Positions 40,411-48,455 of a DNA stretch of 64,000 bases are shown piece by piece. Source of the stretch: Sinosporangium album (GTDB lineage Bacteria; Actinomycetota; Actinomycetes; Streptosporangiales; Streptosporangiaceae); contig NZ_FNCN01000004.1 of NCBI RefSeq assembly GCF_900100605.1, positions 1 to 64,000 on the forward strand, written 5' to 3'. Below the pieces are notes generated by a model. It searched no databases. It was not told where the DNA came from and worked only from the letters and a program-made list of their open reading frames with translations. Position 1 is the first letter of the stretch; every line of letters begins with the position of its first letter. The position numbers were made by a program, and so were the translations under genes.

Positions 40411-42513
40411 ATGGGGAATCCGCCGGAGGTGCCGCCGGGAAGCGGGCCGAGAATTCCCTCGGAGTTCAGTGGGATGGATCCGGCGTTGATGAAGAGGTTC
40501 ATTGAGGAGCTTGAGCGGGCCGCGAGGGTGGTGGCCGAGGAGACCGAGGGGATTCGGCGCGAGCTCAGCGCGGCCGGCCTGCCTGCGGACAGGCTCGCCG
40601 CGGCCAGGGAGGTCAGCGGCTGGCTGGAGGACGAGATTCCCAAACTCCGCCAACGCCTGCAGACTATTACGTCCCCGGTTGCGCTGTTACACGGTGGATT
40701 GACGCCTTTTGAGGAAACCATTCTGCTCCCGCCCGGCGAGGCGCAGCGTCAAGGCGCGGAACTCGCCAAACGGTTTACCGCCATCGACCTCAAGACCTTC
40801 CACCTGGACCCCAACGCCGGCCAGAAGATGCGAGACGTCATCGAAGAACTGGGCCGCCACCGCCACGACGCCGACTTCACCGCCGCATTCTTCGCCGCCG
40901 TCGGCCCCGACGGGCTGAAGCCCCTCGCCGACCAGATCAACCGTTTCCGCGGCGAAGACACCATGGTGCCCATCCTCGGTACGGCGCTCGCCGGCGCGAT
41001 CTCCGGCGGCGGCAGCGTCCCCGGCTTCTCCGCGATCAGGAAAAGGATCGAACAGGCCAAAGGGGCAGAACTGGTATCCATCGCGCCCCTGCTCACCTCC
41101 GGTACCTACCCCGCCGAATGGCTGGCCCGTGTCGCCGTGCCCATGCTGGACCTCGACAAGGGACCCGCCGCCGGCGAAACCCTGCGGTCCATCCTCACGG
41201 CGCTCGGCAACAACCCCGCCGCCGCCCGCCTCGCCCTCGGCGCGGTCACCGGCCTCAGCCCCCGCAAACTCCCCGGACACGCGGACAAACCCGCGCTCGC
41301 CCTCGGAACATTCAACGTTAAGACCCCATTCGGGAACCTGCCCGGCTCCCCGCAGAAGTGGCGCCACCTGCCCGACCTGGCAAACTACCTCAAGCAGTTG
41401 AACGCCTGGGTGAAGGAAAACGAGGGCGTCCCCGGCAAACCACTCGGCACCCCCGGCGTGGCGAACGCCTTCGGCCAGATGCTCGCCGCCGCAGCCGGAG
41501 CCTACGACGAACGGCAGGGCGAGCACAGCAAGAACGCCGCCTTCTTCGCCTTCACGGTGATGACCACGTTCGACGAGCTCAAACCGGCGGACGGGACCCG
41601 GACACACCTCTCGGAGATCGCCGGTTCATACGCCCCCGAGCTCACCCTAGGGGCCGACATGGGGGACTCCGACCTCACCCAGCCGAGCGCCTTCGTGGGC
41701 TCACCGGAGCGCGCCGACCTGGTGAAAGTGCCGGGGCTGGTCGGGTCATTCCGCATCAGCCCGGAGGAGACGTTCCTCTTCATGAAGACCTTTGCGGGGC
41801 GTGAGGAGTGGCGCCTCCCCTTCGAGGCCGGCATGGGACAACTGGCGGAACGACTCCTCCCCGAGACAGCCAGATTGGCTAAGGCACAAGGAGATGCCCG
41901 TGTGATGAGCAGTCTCTTTATTGCTCTTGGAAACGTCAGGGGTTTCGAGTTGGCCGCAATTCAACATGAGCTGAATCCGGATATAGATGCTGATGAGGCG
42001 ATATTTAAGGCTGAGAGTATTGGTATAGGGGCGGCCATGGGCTTGGCAGGCCTGCTCCTACCGGCTTCGCTGGCCTCTGCAGCGACCTGGACAGTTTTGA
42101 GCACTGGAGTGTCCGCTGTCGACGCCTACGGGAGAGCTGAACATGATGATGCGATCAAGGAGGTCAGGAAATTGGAGGACATACAGGTCCTAGGGCGACA
42201 GCATTGGACTGCTGATCGTCTCATGGCTCTTGGATTTATGCCGAGAGTCGGACCTGGGCAGGCATCCAATGATGCAGAGGCGTTGATAGCCGATAAGGAC
42301 GGCCGACTCCTGCCCTTTAATGAGATCGTGAAGAAGCATGGCAGGGCCGGCTTGAAGGCCCTCGATCAATGGCATGTTGACAACGGGCTGGGCACGAACG
42401 ACGCGTTGGCCCTCGGAAGGCTTTCGCGAGACATGGCAGACGCGTTCGAAGCGCGCAGAGATCCTGGAATGCGTCGAGCTCTTGGCTATGTCAGAGATCC
42501 GGAGCTGGAGTGA
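40411..42513 (+). CDS. Large DUF6571-like protein with foreign 3' segment
   Basis: A 700-residue protein without signal peptide. The N-terminal ~90 residues are a WXG100-like helical hairpin (MDPALMKRFIEELERAARVV). A long helical body of the DUF6571 type follows (FTAAFFAAVGPDGLKPLADQI). Near residues 545-580 is a Gly/Ala-rich hydrophobic stretch (IGIGAAMGLAGLLLPASLA). The last ~210 codons (from about 41880) are markedly less GC-rich, with ATA, TTT and ATT codons rare upstream. ATG 40411 has GGTGGGGAGGAA directly upstream; an ATG nine codons earlier is less likely. The function is unknown; type-VII-secreted or polymorphic-toxin-like proteins have this layout. Confidence 0.7.
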   Translation: MGNPPEVPPGSGPRIPSEFSGMDPALMKRFIEELERAARVVAEETEGIRRELSAAGLPADRLAAAREVSGWLEDEIPKLRQRLQTITSPVALLHGGLTPFEETILLPPGEAQRQGAELAKRFTAIDLKTFHLDPNAGQKMRDVIEELGRHRHDADFTAAFFAAVGPDGLKPLADQINRFRGEDTMVPILGTALAGAISGGGSVPGFSAIRKRIEQAKGAELVSIAPLLTSGTYPAEWLARVAVPMLDLDKGPAAGETLRSILTALGNNPAAARLALGAVTGLSPRKLPGHADKPALALGTFNVKTPFGNLPGSPQKWRHLPDLANYLKQLNAWVKENEGVPGKPLGTPGVANAFGQMLAAAAGAYDERQGEHSKNAAFFAFTVMTTFDELKPADGTRTHLSEIAGSYAPELTLGADMGDSDLTQPSAFVGSPERADLVKVPGLVGSFRISPEETFLFMKTFAGREEWRLPFEAGMGQLAERLLPETARLAKAQGDARVMSSLFIALGNVRGFELAAIQHELNPDIDADEAIFKAESIGIGAAMGLAGLLLPASLASAATWTVLSTGVSAVDAYGRAEHDDAIKEVRKLEDIQVLGRQHWTADRLMALGFMPRVGPGQASNDAEALIADKDGRLLPFNEIVKKHGRAGLKALDQWHVDNGLGTNDALALGRLSRDMADAFEARRDPGMRRALGYVRDPELE

Positions 42514-42958
42514 GGCATTCGGTCTCCCCGTTCACCACGTAGCGTCCTGGTGTTGAGGAATCGAATTTGAGGGTCGTTTTCGTCGGGTCGATGGCCACGG
42601 AGATATAGATCAGGTCCGAGCTCACCCGATTCCATTTTGTTGTGCGGTGTGGTGCCACGCGGCTCATAGAACCAAGAAGCAGTTCGTTGAGCATTCCGGG
42701 CGACTGCCTGCTACTTGCGTCCTCGCCGGTGGCGCTGAAGGTTTGTTTGGCGCGGTCGTCGCCGCAGGGGATGTCCTTGCCGCCGGGGTCGGTGACCTTG
42801 ACGTTGAGTGCGCCGCGTTCTTTCAGGAGGGTCATGACCTGGTCTTTGAGGGCGGTGCCGGCTGTGGCGGAGGTGGGGTCGTCCGCGCCGCAGGCGGTGA
42901 GGGTGAGGCCGCCGGCCAGAAGAATTGCGCCGAGCCGTACGGGAATGCTGCGGGGCAT
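42491..42958 (-). CDS. Small lipoprotein, unknown function
   Basis: A 155-residue protein with a signal peptide and lipobox LTLTAC (Cys 23). The exported part has two further cysteines (in DIPCGDDRA and GETECLTP) that may form a disulfide. No family recognised. Its 3' end overlaps that of the DUF6571-like gene by 23 bases, in convergent orientation. An immunity-type role toward that protein is conceivable, but there is no direct support. Confidence 0.75.
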   Translation of the reverse strand: MPRSIPVRLGAILLAGGLTLTACGADDPTSATAGTALKDQVMTLLKERGALNVKVTDPGGKDIPCGDDRAKQTFSATGEDASSRQSPGMLNELLLGSMSRVAPHRTTKWNRVSSDLIYISVAIDPTKTTLKFDSSTPGRYVVNGETECLTPAPDL

Positions 42959-43058
42959 CGTGGGTCCTCGGAAGGTCGGGACGGCGGACGATCTCTATCG
43001 TCCATGAGAACGTCTCCGGTCTTCAAGGTGCGGGGCGGCCCGGGTGGCCGATGGCGTG

Positions 43059-44084
43059 TCAGCGGCGGCGGAGGGCGGGGTCGGCCAGGGCGGGGTGGGT
43101 GCGGCCGATGTCGTCGGGGCTGACGACGGTGCCGGGTGGGACGACGGCGTCGATGGCGTCGAGGACGTCGGGCGGGAGCCGTACGGCATGGGCCTGCAGT
43201 TGGCCGACGAGCTGGGCGTGGGTGCGGGGGCCGATGACGGCGGAGGTGACGGCGCGGTGGGAGAGCACGAAGCCGAGGGCGAGCTGGATGAGGGGGAGGC
43301 CGGCCTGGTCGGCGATGGCGGTGAGCCGGTCGACGAGGTCGAGTTTGCGGGCACGGACGGGGTCGTCGGCGTAGTCGAAGTGGTCGGCGTTACGTGTGGC
43401 GCGGGAGTCGGCGGGCGGGGGTGTGTCGCGGTGGTATTTGCCGGTGAGCCAGCCGCCGTTGAGGGGGCTCCACGCCATGATGCCGAGGTTGTGGCGTTCG
43501 GCGAGGGGGAGGACGTTGCCTTCGGCGTGCCGGGCGAGGATGGAGTAGGAGAGCTGTTCCGTGGCGGGGCGTTCGAGGTTGCGGCGTTCGGCGGCCCACT
43601 GGGCTTCAACGACGTCTTCGGAGGGGAAGGACGAGGTGCCGAAGGCCCGGATCTTGCCCTGCCGCACGAGGTCGGTGAGTGCGCTCAGGGTTTCTTCGAT
43701 GGGGGTGTGCGGGTCGGGCCGGTGCAGCTGGTAGAGGTCGATCCAGTCGGTGTCGAGGCGGCGGAGGCTGTCTTCGACGGCGCGTGTGATCCAGCGGCGT
43801 GAGTTGCCCCGCCGGTTGGGGGAGTCGCCCATGGCACCGTTGACCTTGGTGGCGATGACGAGGTCGTCGCGGCGGCCTTTGATGGCGCGGCCGAGGATCT
43901 CCTCGCTCTCGCCGAAGGCGTATACGTCGGCGGTGTCGATGAAGTTGACGCCGGCGTCGACGGCGGTGTGAACGATGCGTTCGCATTCGTCGTGGTCGGT
44001 GTTGCCCCACGCTCCGAACATCATCGTGCCGAGGCAGAGGGGGCTGACTCGGATTCCGGTGCGGCCAAGGGTTCGGTATTCCAT
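43059..44084 (-). CDS. Aldo/keto reductase
   Basis: A 341-residue NADPH-dependent TIM-barrel oxidoreductase. The catalytic tetrad is visible: Asp and Tyr in NFIDTADVYAFGESE, Lys in VIATKVNG, and His in IDLYQLHRPDP. The cofactor segment is VTSAVIGPRTHAQL. The YDR/YghZ-like class (AKR11/12-type, with MEYRTLGRTGIRVSPLCLGTM start) usually reduces aldehydes or sugars. Divergent from the VOC gene. Confidence 0.93.
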   Translation of the reverse strand: MEYRTLGRTGIRVSPLCLGTMMFGAWGNTDHDECERIVHTAVDAGVNFIDTADVYAFGESEEILGRAIKGRRDDLVIATKVNGAMGDSPNRRGNSRRWITRAVEDSLRRLDTDWIDLYQLHRPDPHTPIEETLSALTDLVRQGKIRAFGTSSFPSEDVVEAQWAAERRNLERPATEQLSYSILARHAEGNVLPLAERHNLGIMAWSPLNGGWLTGKYHRDTPPPADSRATRNADHFDYADDPVRARKLDLVDRLTAIADQAGLPLIQLALGFVLSHRAVTSAVIGPRTHAQLVGQLQAHAVRLPPDVLDAIDAVVPPGTVVSPDDIGRTHPALADPALRRR

Positions 44085-44196
44085 GTGCCTGATCCTGTCA
44101 GCGCCGGAGCGGTCTGCCGCATCCGCGTGGGAGGAAGGGCGCCGGGGAGGGAAAGGTCAGGACGGAGGTAGTCACCGGGAGGTTGGAGGAGCGGGA

Positions 44197-44652
44197 ATGG
44201 GGTTGGAGAAGAAGTTGACCGAGGCGCGCTGGACGCACGTCGCGCTGCCCAGTTGCGACCTCGACGAGGCGATCGAGTTCTACACCACGATGACGCCGCT
44301 GGTCGTCGTGTCTACGCATGAGGACAAGGACGGGCGCAACGTCTGGCTGTCCAACGACAAGCAGGTGGAGACGCCTTTCGTGCTGGTGCTGGTGGAGTTC
44401 GCCAAGGACAAGGGCAAGAAGCAGCCGCAGCTCACTCCTTTCGCCCATCTCGGGATGGAGGTGCCGAACCGCGAGGACGTGGACCGGATCGCGGCGGAGG
44501 CGCGTGAGATGGGCTGCCTGCACTGGGAGCCGATGGAGCTGCCGCCGCCGGTCGGCTACATCTGTGCTTTGAAGGACCCCGACGGCAATGTCGTGGAAAT
44601 CTCACACAACCAGCAGGTCTTCGAAGAGGTCCGCACCCTCTGGGCCGACTGA
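44197..44652 (+). CDS. VOC-superfamily (glyoxalase-like) protein
   Basis: A 151-residue protein with the two beta-alpha-beta-beta-beta modules of vicinal-oxygen-chelate proteins. A His in THVALPSCDLDEAIEFY, His in FAHLGMEVPN and Glu in DPDGNVVEISHN are likely metal ligands. ATG 44197 has TTGGAGGAGCGGG upstream. Substrate unknown. Confidence 0.9.
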   Translation: MGLEKKLTEARWTHVALPSCDLDEAIEFYTTMTPLVVVSTHEDKDGRNVWLSNDKQVETPFVLVLVEFAKDKGKKQPQLTPFAHLGMEVPNREDVDRIAAEAREMGCLHWEPMELPPPVGYICALKDPDGNVVEISHNQQVFEEVRTLWAD

Positions 44653-44729
44653 TCCGGTGGGGTGGTCGGCCGTGAGCTGATCGCTGCCTGCGTTCACCGC
44701 GTTTTTGGCCAGCCGATTCCCGGTGGACC

Positions 44730-44774
44730 GGCTGTGCCGCATGTGCCTGTGGGCGGGCTGTGCCGCATGTGCCT
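44730..44774 (+). repeat. Two 19-bp direct repeats
   Basis: GGCTGTGCCGCATGTGCCT occurs at 44730-44748 and 44756-44774. Its core TGCCGCATGTGCC also occurs inverted inside the zinc-finger gene (about 44851-44864), where it encodes the CRMC motif. Confidence 0.85.
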
Positions 44775-44787
44775 ATGGACGTAGGTG

Positions 44788-44991
44788 TCAGGTGGGGGCT
44801 TCGAGGGGGTCTCCGGGGTGGGCGTGCATGCACTCGCCGGTGCCGAGGCACATGCGGCATTCTTCGGTGACGCGGATGAAGACGACCTCGCCGGATTCGC
44901 GCACGTGCGGTTTCTCTGGCGTCCACACCGTGCTGCCGCCGCACCATCGGCAGGGGAGCTCGCAGTGGTGTGCGCCATCGGCTATTTGCAC
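44788..44991 (-). CDS. Small cysteine-rich zinc-finger protein
   Basis: A 67-residue protein from GTG 44991 (an in-frame ATG at 45009 is an alternative). It has two zinc knuckles: CELPCRWCGGS and, ~30 residues on, CRMCLGTGEC. This is DnaJ-central-domain-like CxxCxGxG spacing, with paired beta strands between. The GTG start overlaps the stop of the upstream 49-codon gene (GTGCAAATAG), so the two are translationally coupled. No enzyme domain; a zinc-binding RNA or protein adaptor is the most that can be said. Confidence 0.65.
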   Translation of the reverse strand: MQIADGAHHCELPCRWCGGSTVWTPEKPHVRESGEVVFIRVTEECRMCLGTGECMHAHPGDPLEAPT

Positions 44992-45131
44992 TTCCCGCTC
45001 CCGCCGCACACGTGGCAGTTCTCCACGGACTTCACCCAGGTCACCGAGCCGTCTTCCTGGCGCTTTGGACGTTCATAGGTGATCTTGCCGCTTCCGGCGC
45101 AGTGCCCGCAGTCCGGTGGGGGCTTGTCCAT
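44982..45131 (-). CDS. 49-residue DnaJ-type zinc-finger protein
   Basis: From ATG 45131 (GGAGGAATCC just upstream) to TAG 44984-44982. It carries CGHCAGSGKITY near the start and CHVCGGSGKCK at the very end: two CxxCxGSGK knuckles that would bind one zinc, as in the DnaJ/HSP40 cysteine-rich domain, but with no J domain. The strong ribosome-binding site and coupled downstream paralogue argue that it is real despite its size. Function unknown. Confidence 0.75.
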   Translation of the reverse strand: MDKPPPDCGHCAGSGKITYERPKRQEDGSVTWVKSVENCHVCGGSGKCK

Positions 45132-45280
45132 GGATTCCTCCACATCCGTGGTGCCATGCTTCGAGGCGTGGCGACCGGTTTGCGGTTAGGCGGGTCGGGT
45201 CCTCGTGCGGTCGTCCACGGCGGGGAGGACCTTGTTGGGCGTTGGGCACGGTGCATGGTTGGGCATGGTGTGTGCTCAGT

Positions 45281-45320
45281 GCGGTCCAACACGGTCCAAC
45301 ACGGTCCAACACGGTCCAAT
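45281..45320 (+). repeat. Four tandem 10-bp repeats
   Basis: (A/G)CGGTCCAA(C/T) with a 10-bp period repeats four times, upstream of the zinc-finger gene pair (which reads leftward). Confidence 0.9.
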
Positions 45321-46111
45321 GGGAGTGAACTGGGCGGCTTGTAGCCGGGACGTTGTGTCAACCGTACGCCCGGCGCAGCAAGATCGGAATCCAGGCAGCG
45401 GCATACCAGCCCAGGTCCATCCATGTCCGGTAAGTGTCAGGTAAGTCCTGTCCGACTGCGCGACGTCCCCTCACACAGCGCAAAGATCATCTGGACCGAA
45501 CGAATCGCAATATGTCACCAAAGGTGGATGGTTCTGGTCATCCGAAACGGTAGGGTCTAGAGTCAATTGTCCCTACAAATGAGACAACTTGTCCGCGCCC
45601 AAGGGGGAGGCATTCGCAACCGATCCGGCGGATGTCGCCCAGTCTCGTTGCGGCATGTAGGGGCAATGCGGCCGGTCCGGCACCGTGGGATCGCACCCAC
45701 GCCGGACCGGCCTCTGTCTGTCGGGGCACATATGGTTCGCGCCCCCGCAAATCTGACCAGGTCCGGATATGTATGAGACCGGGCCGATAGTGGGGCGTTA
45801 TTTCATGGTTACGGTTACTGGCCGGTAGGTCCCGATGATCCCGGTAGGGTTTACCTGAGCAGTCTTCAACCGGTCAGTGAGTTCGGGCTGAGATGCCCGC
45901 TTCAGCACAGGTGGGCAATGGGCCTGGACCCACCGTGTAGGACGGAACTGCTCGTCTCCCGTGGGAAGGTCCTTCCCCCTCTGACCTGCCGTATCAGCCC
46001 AACCCAACCTTCCCTTGATGCGGCCGAAGCGGGAGAACCGCTCCGCGCCCCGACACGTGGGGGCGCGAGGACAGAGCGGACCGTGCCCATCTTTCTATGG
46101 GCACGATTGCG
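45321..46111. other. About 790 bp without recognisable genes, several hairpins
   Basis: No open frame here looks protein-like. Structures seen: GGCCGGTCCGGC (45670-45681) pairs with GCCGGACCGGCC (45701-45712), with an inner GTGGG/CCCAC stem. CGTGCCCAT (46082-46090) pairs with ATGGGCACG (46097-46105). GACAACTTGTC near 45580 is an 11-base palindrome. A TAGGGT -10-like box lies near 45551. It could hold a small RNA; I do not recognise a known RNA family. Confidence 0.4.
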
Positions 46112-46140
46112 GAGCCCCGGCCCACTCGCGGCCGGGGCTC
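46112..46140 (-). terminator. Terminator after the DJ-1/PfpI gene
   Basis: An 11-bp perfect stem (GAGCCCCGGCC / GGCCGGGGCTC) with a 7-base loop lies 32 bases beyond the stop codon at 46173. Confidence 0.8.
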
Positions 46141-46172
46141 TCCCCATTGTCGGCCTGGTCGGCGGTGCCGCT

Positions 46173-46799
46173 TCAGGAGCTGAGCAGCTCGCGCGCTCGC
46201 TCCACCAGCTCCGGAGGGGCGGTCTTTGTGGAACCGGCCCGGAACGGCGGCTCGGGATCGTATTCGATCACCAACTGCACAAGCTGCGCGGTATCCTCGC
46301 CCCGTATCCTTGCCAGGAGCGTGAGCGCCATGTCGAGGCCGGCCGACACGCCCGCCGCCGTCGCCACCTTGCCCTCGATGACCACGCGCTCCTCACACGG
46401 TCGGGCCCCGTAGTGCTCCAACTGCTCCAGCAGGCTCCAGTGCGTGGTCGCCCGCAGGCCCCGGAGTGCCCCGGCGGCCCCGAGGAGAAGCGAGCCCGTG
46501 CACACTGATGTGGTCCACGCCGTGTGCTCGTGCGCGCGCTTGATCCAATTGAGCAACCCGTCGTCGGACAGCGCGTCCGTCGTGCCCGGCCCGCCGGGCA
46601 CGATGATGATGTCGGGCCGGGGCACCTCGTCGTAGGACGCCGTGGCCGTCAGGGTGAGCGCGCCCTGGTCGTCGGTCACCGGGCCGGGGCGGTCTGACAC
46701 GAACGTGGTGGTGAATCCCGGTGCGAAGGCCAGCCCCGTGTAGGGGCCGACCACGTCGAGCGCCGTGAAAGCTGGAAATAGCGGAATGGCGATGTGCAC
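46173..46799 (-). CDS. DJ-1/PfpI-family protein (class I glutamine amidotransferase-like)
   Basis: A 208-residue protein with the flavodoxin-like DJ-1/PfpI fold: VHIAIPLFPAFTALDVVGPY start, IIIVPGGPGT with the acidic-residue region, and the nucleophile elbow TTSVCTGSLLLGAAG with the reactive cysteine. It resembles isonitrile-hydratase-like and GlxA N-terminal domains. GTG 46799 lies two bases after the regulator's stop codon, with AAAGGA upstream, so both are in one operon. Substrate unknown. Confidence 0.88.
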   Translation of the reverse strand: MHIAIPLFPAFTALDVVGPYTGLAFAPGFTTTFVSDRPGPVTDDQGALTLTATASYDEVPRPDIIIVPGGPGTTDALSDDGLLNWIKRAHEHTAWTTSVCTGSLLLGAAGALRGLRATTHWSLLEQLEHYGARPCEERVVIEGKVATAAGVSAGLDMALTLLARIRGEDTAQLVQLVIEYDPEPPFRAGSTKTAPPELVERARELLSS

Positions 46800-46800
46800 G

Positions 46801-47766
46801 TCATATGTCCTTTGTTCGAAACCGGCGACGGTAGTCACTCGGGCTGACATGTAGGTGGCGGACGAAGACCCGGTGGAGTGTCTGAGGCAGGCCGAGGCCG
46901 ACCTGTCTGGCCACGCTCGCCAGGGAGTCATCCGTACGCTCCAGCAGCCGCTGCGCCGCGTCGGTACGGCTCAGCTCGACATACCTTCCCGGCGGCACCC
47001 CGACCTGGTCGGTGAACACGCGTGAGAAGTGCCGTTCGCTCATGTTGGCCCGCCTGGCGAGGGCAGGGACGCTGAGGTCGTCGTCGGGATGGCTGTCGAT
47101 CCACACCTGGAGCTCCCGCAGCGCTGCGCTCTGCGGGGTTCTGACGCTCAGCACCCGGCTGAACTGGCTCTGGCCGCCCGGCCGGTGCAGATAGACCACG
47201 AGGCCGCGCGCGATGTCGCCGGCCAGGCTGTGGCCGTGGTCCTCGGCGACGAGCGCCAGCGCGAGGTCCACACCGGCGGTCACGCCCGCCGAGGACCACA
47301 TCCCACCATCGTTGACGTAGAGCGCGTCGCGTTCCACCGTGACGGACGGGAAGCGCCGCCGCAGCTCGTCGAGCAGCAGCCAGTGCGTCGTCGCCCGCTT
47401 GCCGTCGAGCAGCCCCGCCTCCGCCAGCACGAACGCCCCCGAACACACCGACGCGGTGCGCCGGGCCATGCGCGAGAGCCTCGCCACACCGTCCAGTAGG
47501 GCGGCGTCCGCCAAATGTTCCGCCACGTCGAAGCCCCCCGCCACGACCAGCGTGTCGATCGGCCCTTCGATGTCGTCCAACGCTGTCTCCACCACGACCG
47601 AGATCCCGTCACCCGTGCGTACGGTTCCCGCCCGCAGAGCCGTCGGCACCACCTCGTAGCACGGCGGCCGCACAAGGTGGCGCGCCGCGTTGAACACGTC
47701 CACCGGACCGGCCATGTCGAGAAGCTGGAAGCCGTCGAAGACCACGATGACAACCCGCTGACTCAT
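46801..47766 (-). CDS. GlxA-family transcriptional regulator (PfpI + AraC domains)
   Basis: A 321-residue regulator. Residues 1-190 form a DJ-1/PfpI-like sensor domain (VFDGFQLLDMAGPVDVF, ASVCSGAFVLAEAGLL). Residues ~215-321 are an AraC/XylS double helix-turn-helix (PALARRANMSERHFSRVF, SDYRRRF). I took ATG 47766 (MSQRVVI); ATGs at 47775/47778 are also possible. It shares an operon with a stand-alone PfpI protein whose fold matches its own sensor domain, suggesting a common ligand or regulation. Confidence 0.92.
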   Translation of the reverse strand: MSQRVVIVVFDGFQLLDMAGPVDVFNAARHLVRPPCYEVVPTALRAGTVRTGDGISVVVETALDDIEGPIDTLVVAGGFDVAEHLADAALLDGVARLSRMARRTASVCSGAFVLAEAGLLDGKRATTHWLLLDELRRRFPSVTVERDALYVNDGGMWSSAGVTAGVDLALALVAEDHGHSLAGDIARGLVVYLHRPGGQSQFSRVLSVRTPQSAALRELQVWIDSHPDDDLSVPALARRANMSERHFSRVFTDQVGVPPGRYVELSRTDAAQRLLERTDDSLASVARQVGLGLPQTLHRVFVRHLHVSPSDYRRRFRTKDI

Positions 47767-47858
47767 GGTTCCCATCATCGTGACCGGTCGCTCATGGCGT
47801 CCAGGACACGGTCATCGCAAATCCTGCCAAGATCGCATCGGCCGGAGTTTTCAAGATC

Positions 47859-48433
47859 GTGGCATATGTGCACGTCAGGGGGCGTGTAGTCGGCGTGTGG
47901 GTCTTCGTGCTCGGCGTCACCGCCCTCGTCGCCCTCGAAGTGCTCGTGCCCACCGGCACGCTGCCGCGCCCCGCAACGTGGGTCACCGGATGGAAGGCGC
48001 GCCGCAGGCGCTCCAAGCGCTACAGCCGGATCGTGGCCATCGCCGTCAAACACGGCCTCGGCGGCTACATACGCGGACGGCGACGGCTCAACACCCACGA
48101 GAACGCGTCCAAGACCGCGCGTTCGCTGCGCGACGCCCTGAACGAGGGCGGAGTCACGTTCGTCAAACTCGGCCAGATGCTCTCCACCCGCCCCGACCTG
48201 ATCCCCGCCGCCTTCATCGAGCAGCTCTCCACCCTCCAGACCAAGGCCGACCCCGAGCCGTGGGAGCGCATCCAGCCCGCCATCGAGCGCTCACTCGGAC
48301 GCCCCCTCGGCCAGGTCTTCGCCACCATCGACAAGCAGCCCTGTACGCCTTCGTCGACTGGACCCTGCTGCTCGTCGGCTTCATCCTCGGCCTGCGCTCC
48401 CTGGCCTTGGCCTTCAGAAATCCGCCCGACTAG
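47859..48433 (+). pseudogene. AarF/UbiB (ABC1) kinase gene with large internal deletion
   Basis: The frame from GTG 47859 encodes the N-terminus of an actinobacterial ABC1-kinase protein: a membrane helix, a basic segment, GGVTFVKLGQMLSTRPDLIP (the KxGQ motif region) and RPLGQVFATID. Just where EPLAAASIAQVH should follow, the sequence jumps, out of frame, to ALYAFVDWTLLLVGFILGLRSLALAF plus a short tail and stop. That is the C-terminal membrane segment of such proteins. The kinase core is missing. The junction lies near 48335-48345. Confidence 0.78.
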
Positions 48434-48455
48434 GGCGGCGACGTGCACCGGGAGT

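Noticed and set aside
42491-42958. Immunity protein for the DUF6571-like gene
   Set aside because: The convergent orientation and lipoprotein character do not match the usual toxin-immunity order; kept as an unknown lipoprotein.
45567-45776. 69-codon plus-strand frame in the gene-free interval
   Set aside because: TTG start, Arg-rich, spans the 12-bp hairpin; better explained as noncoding.
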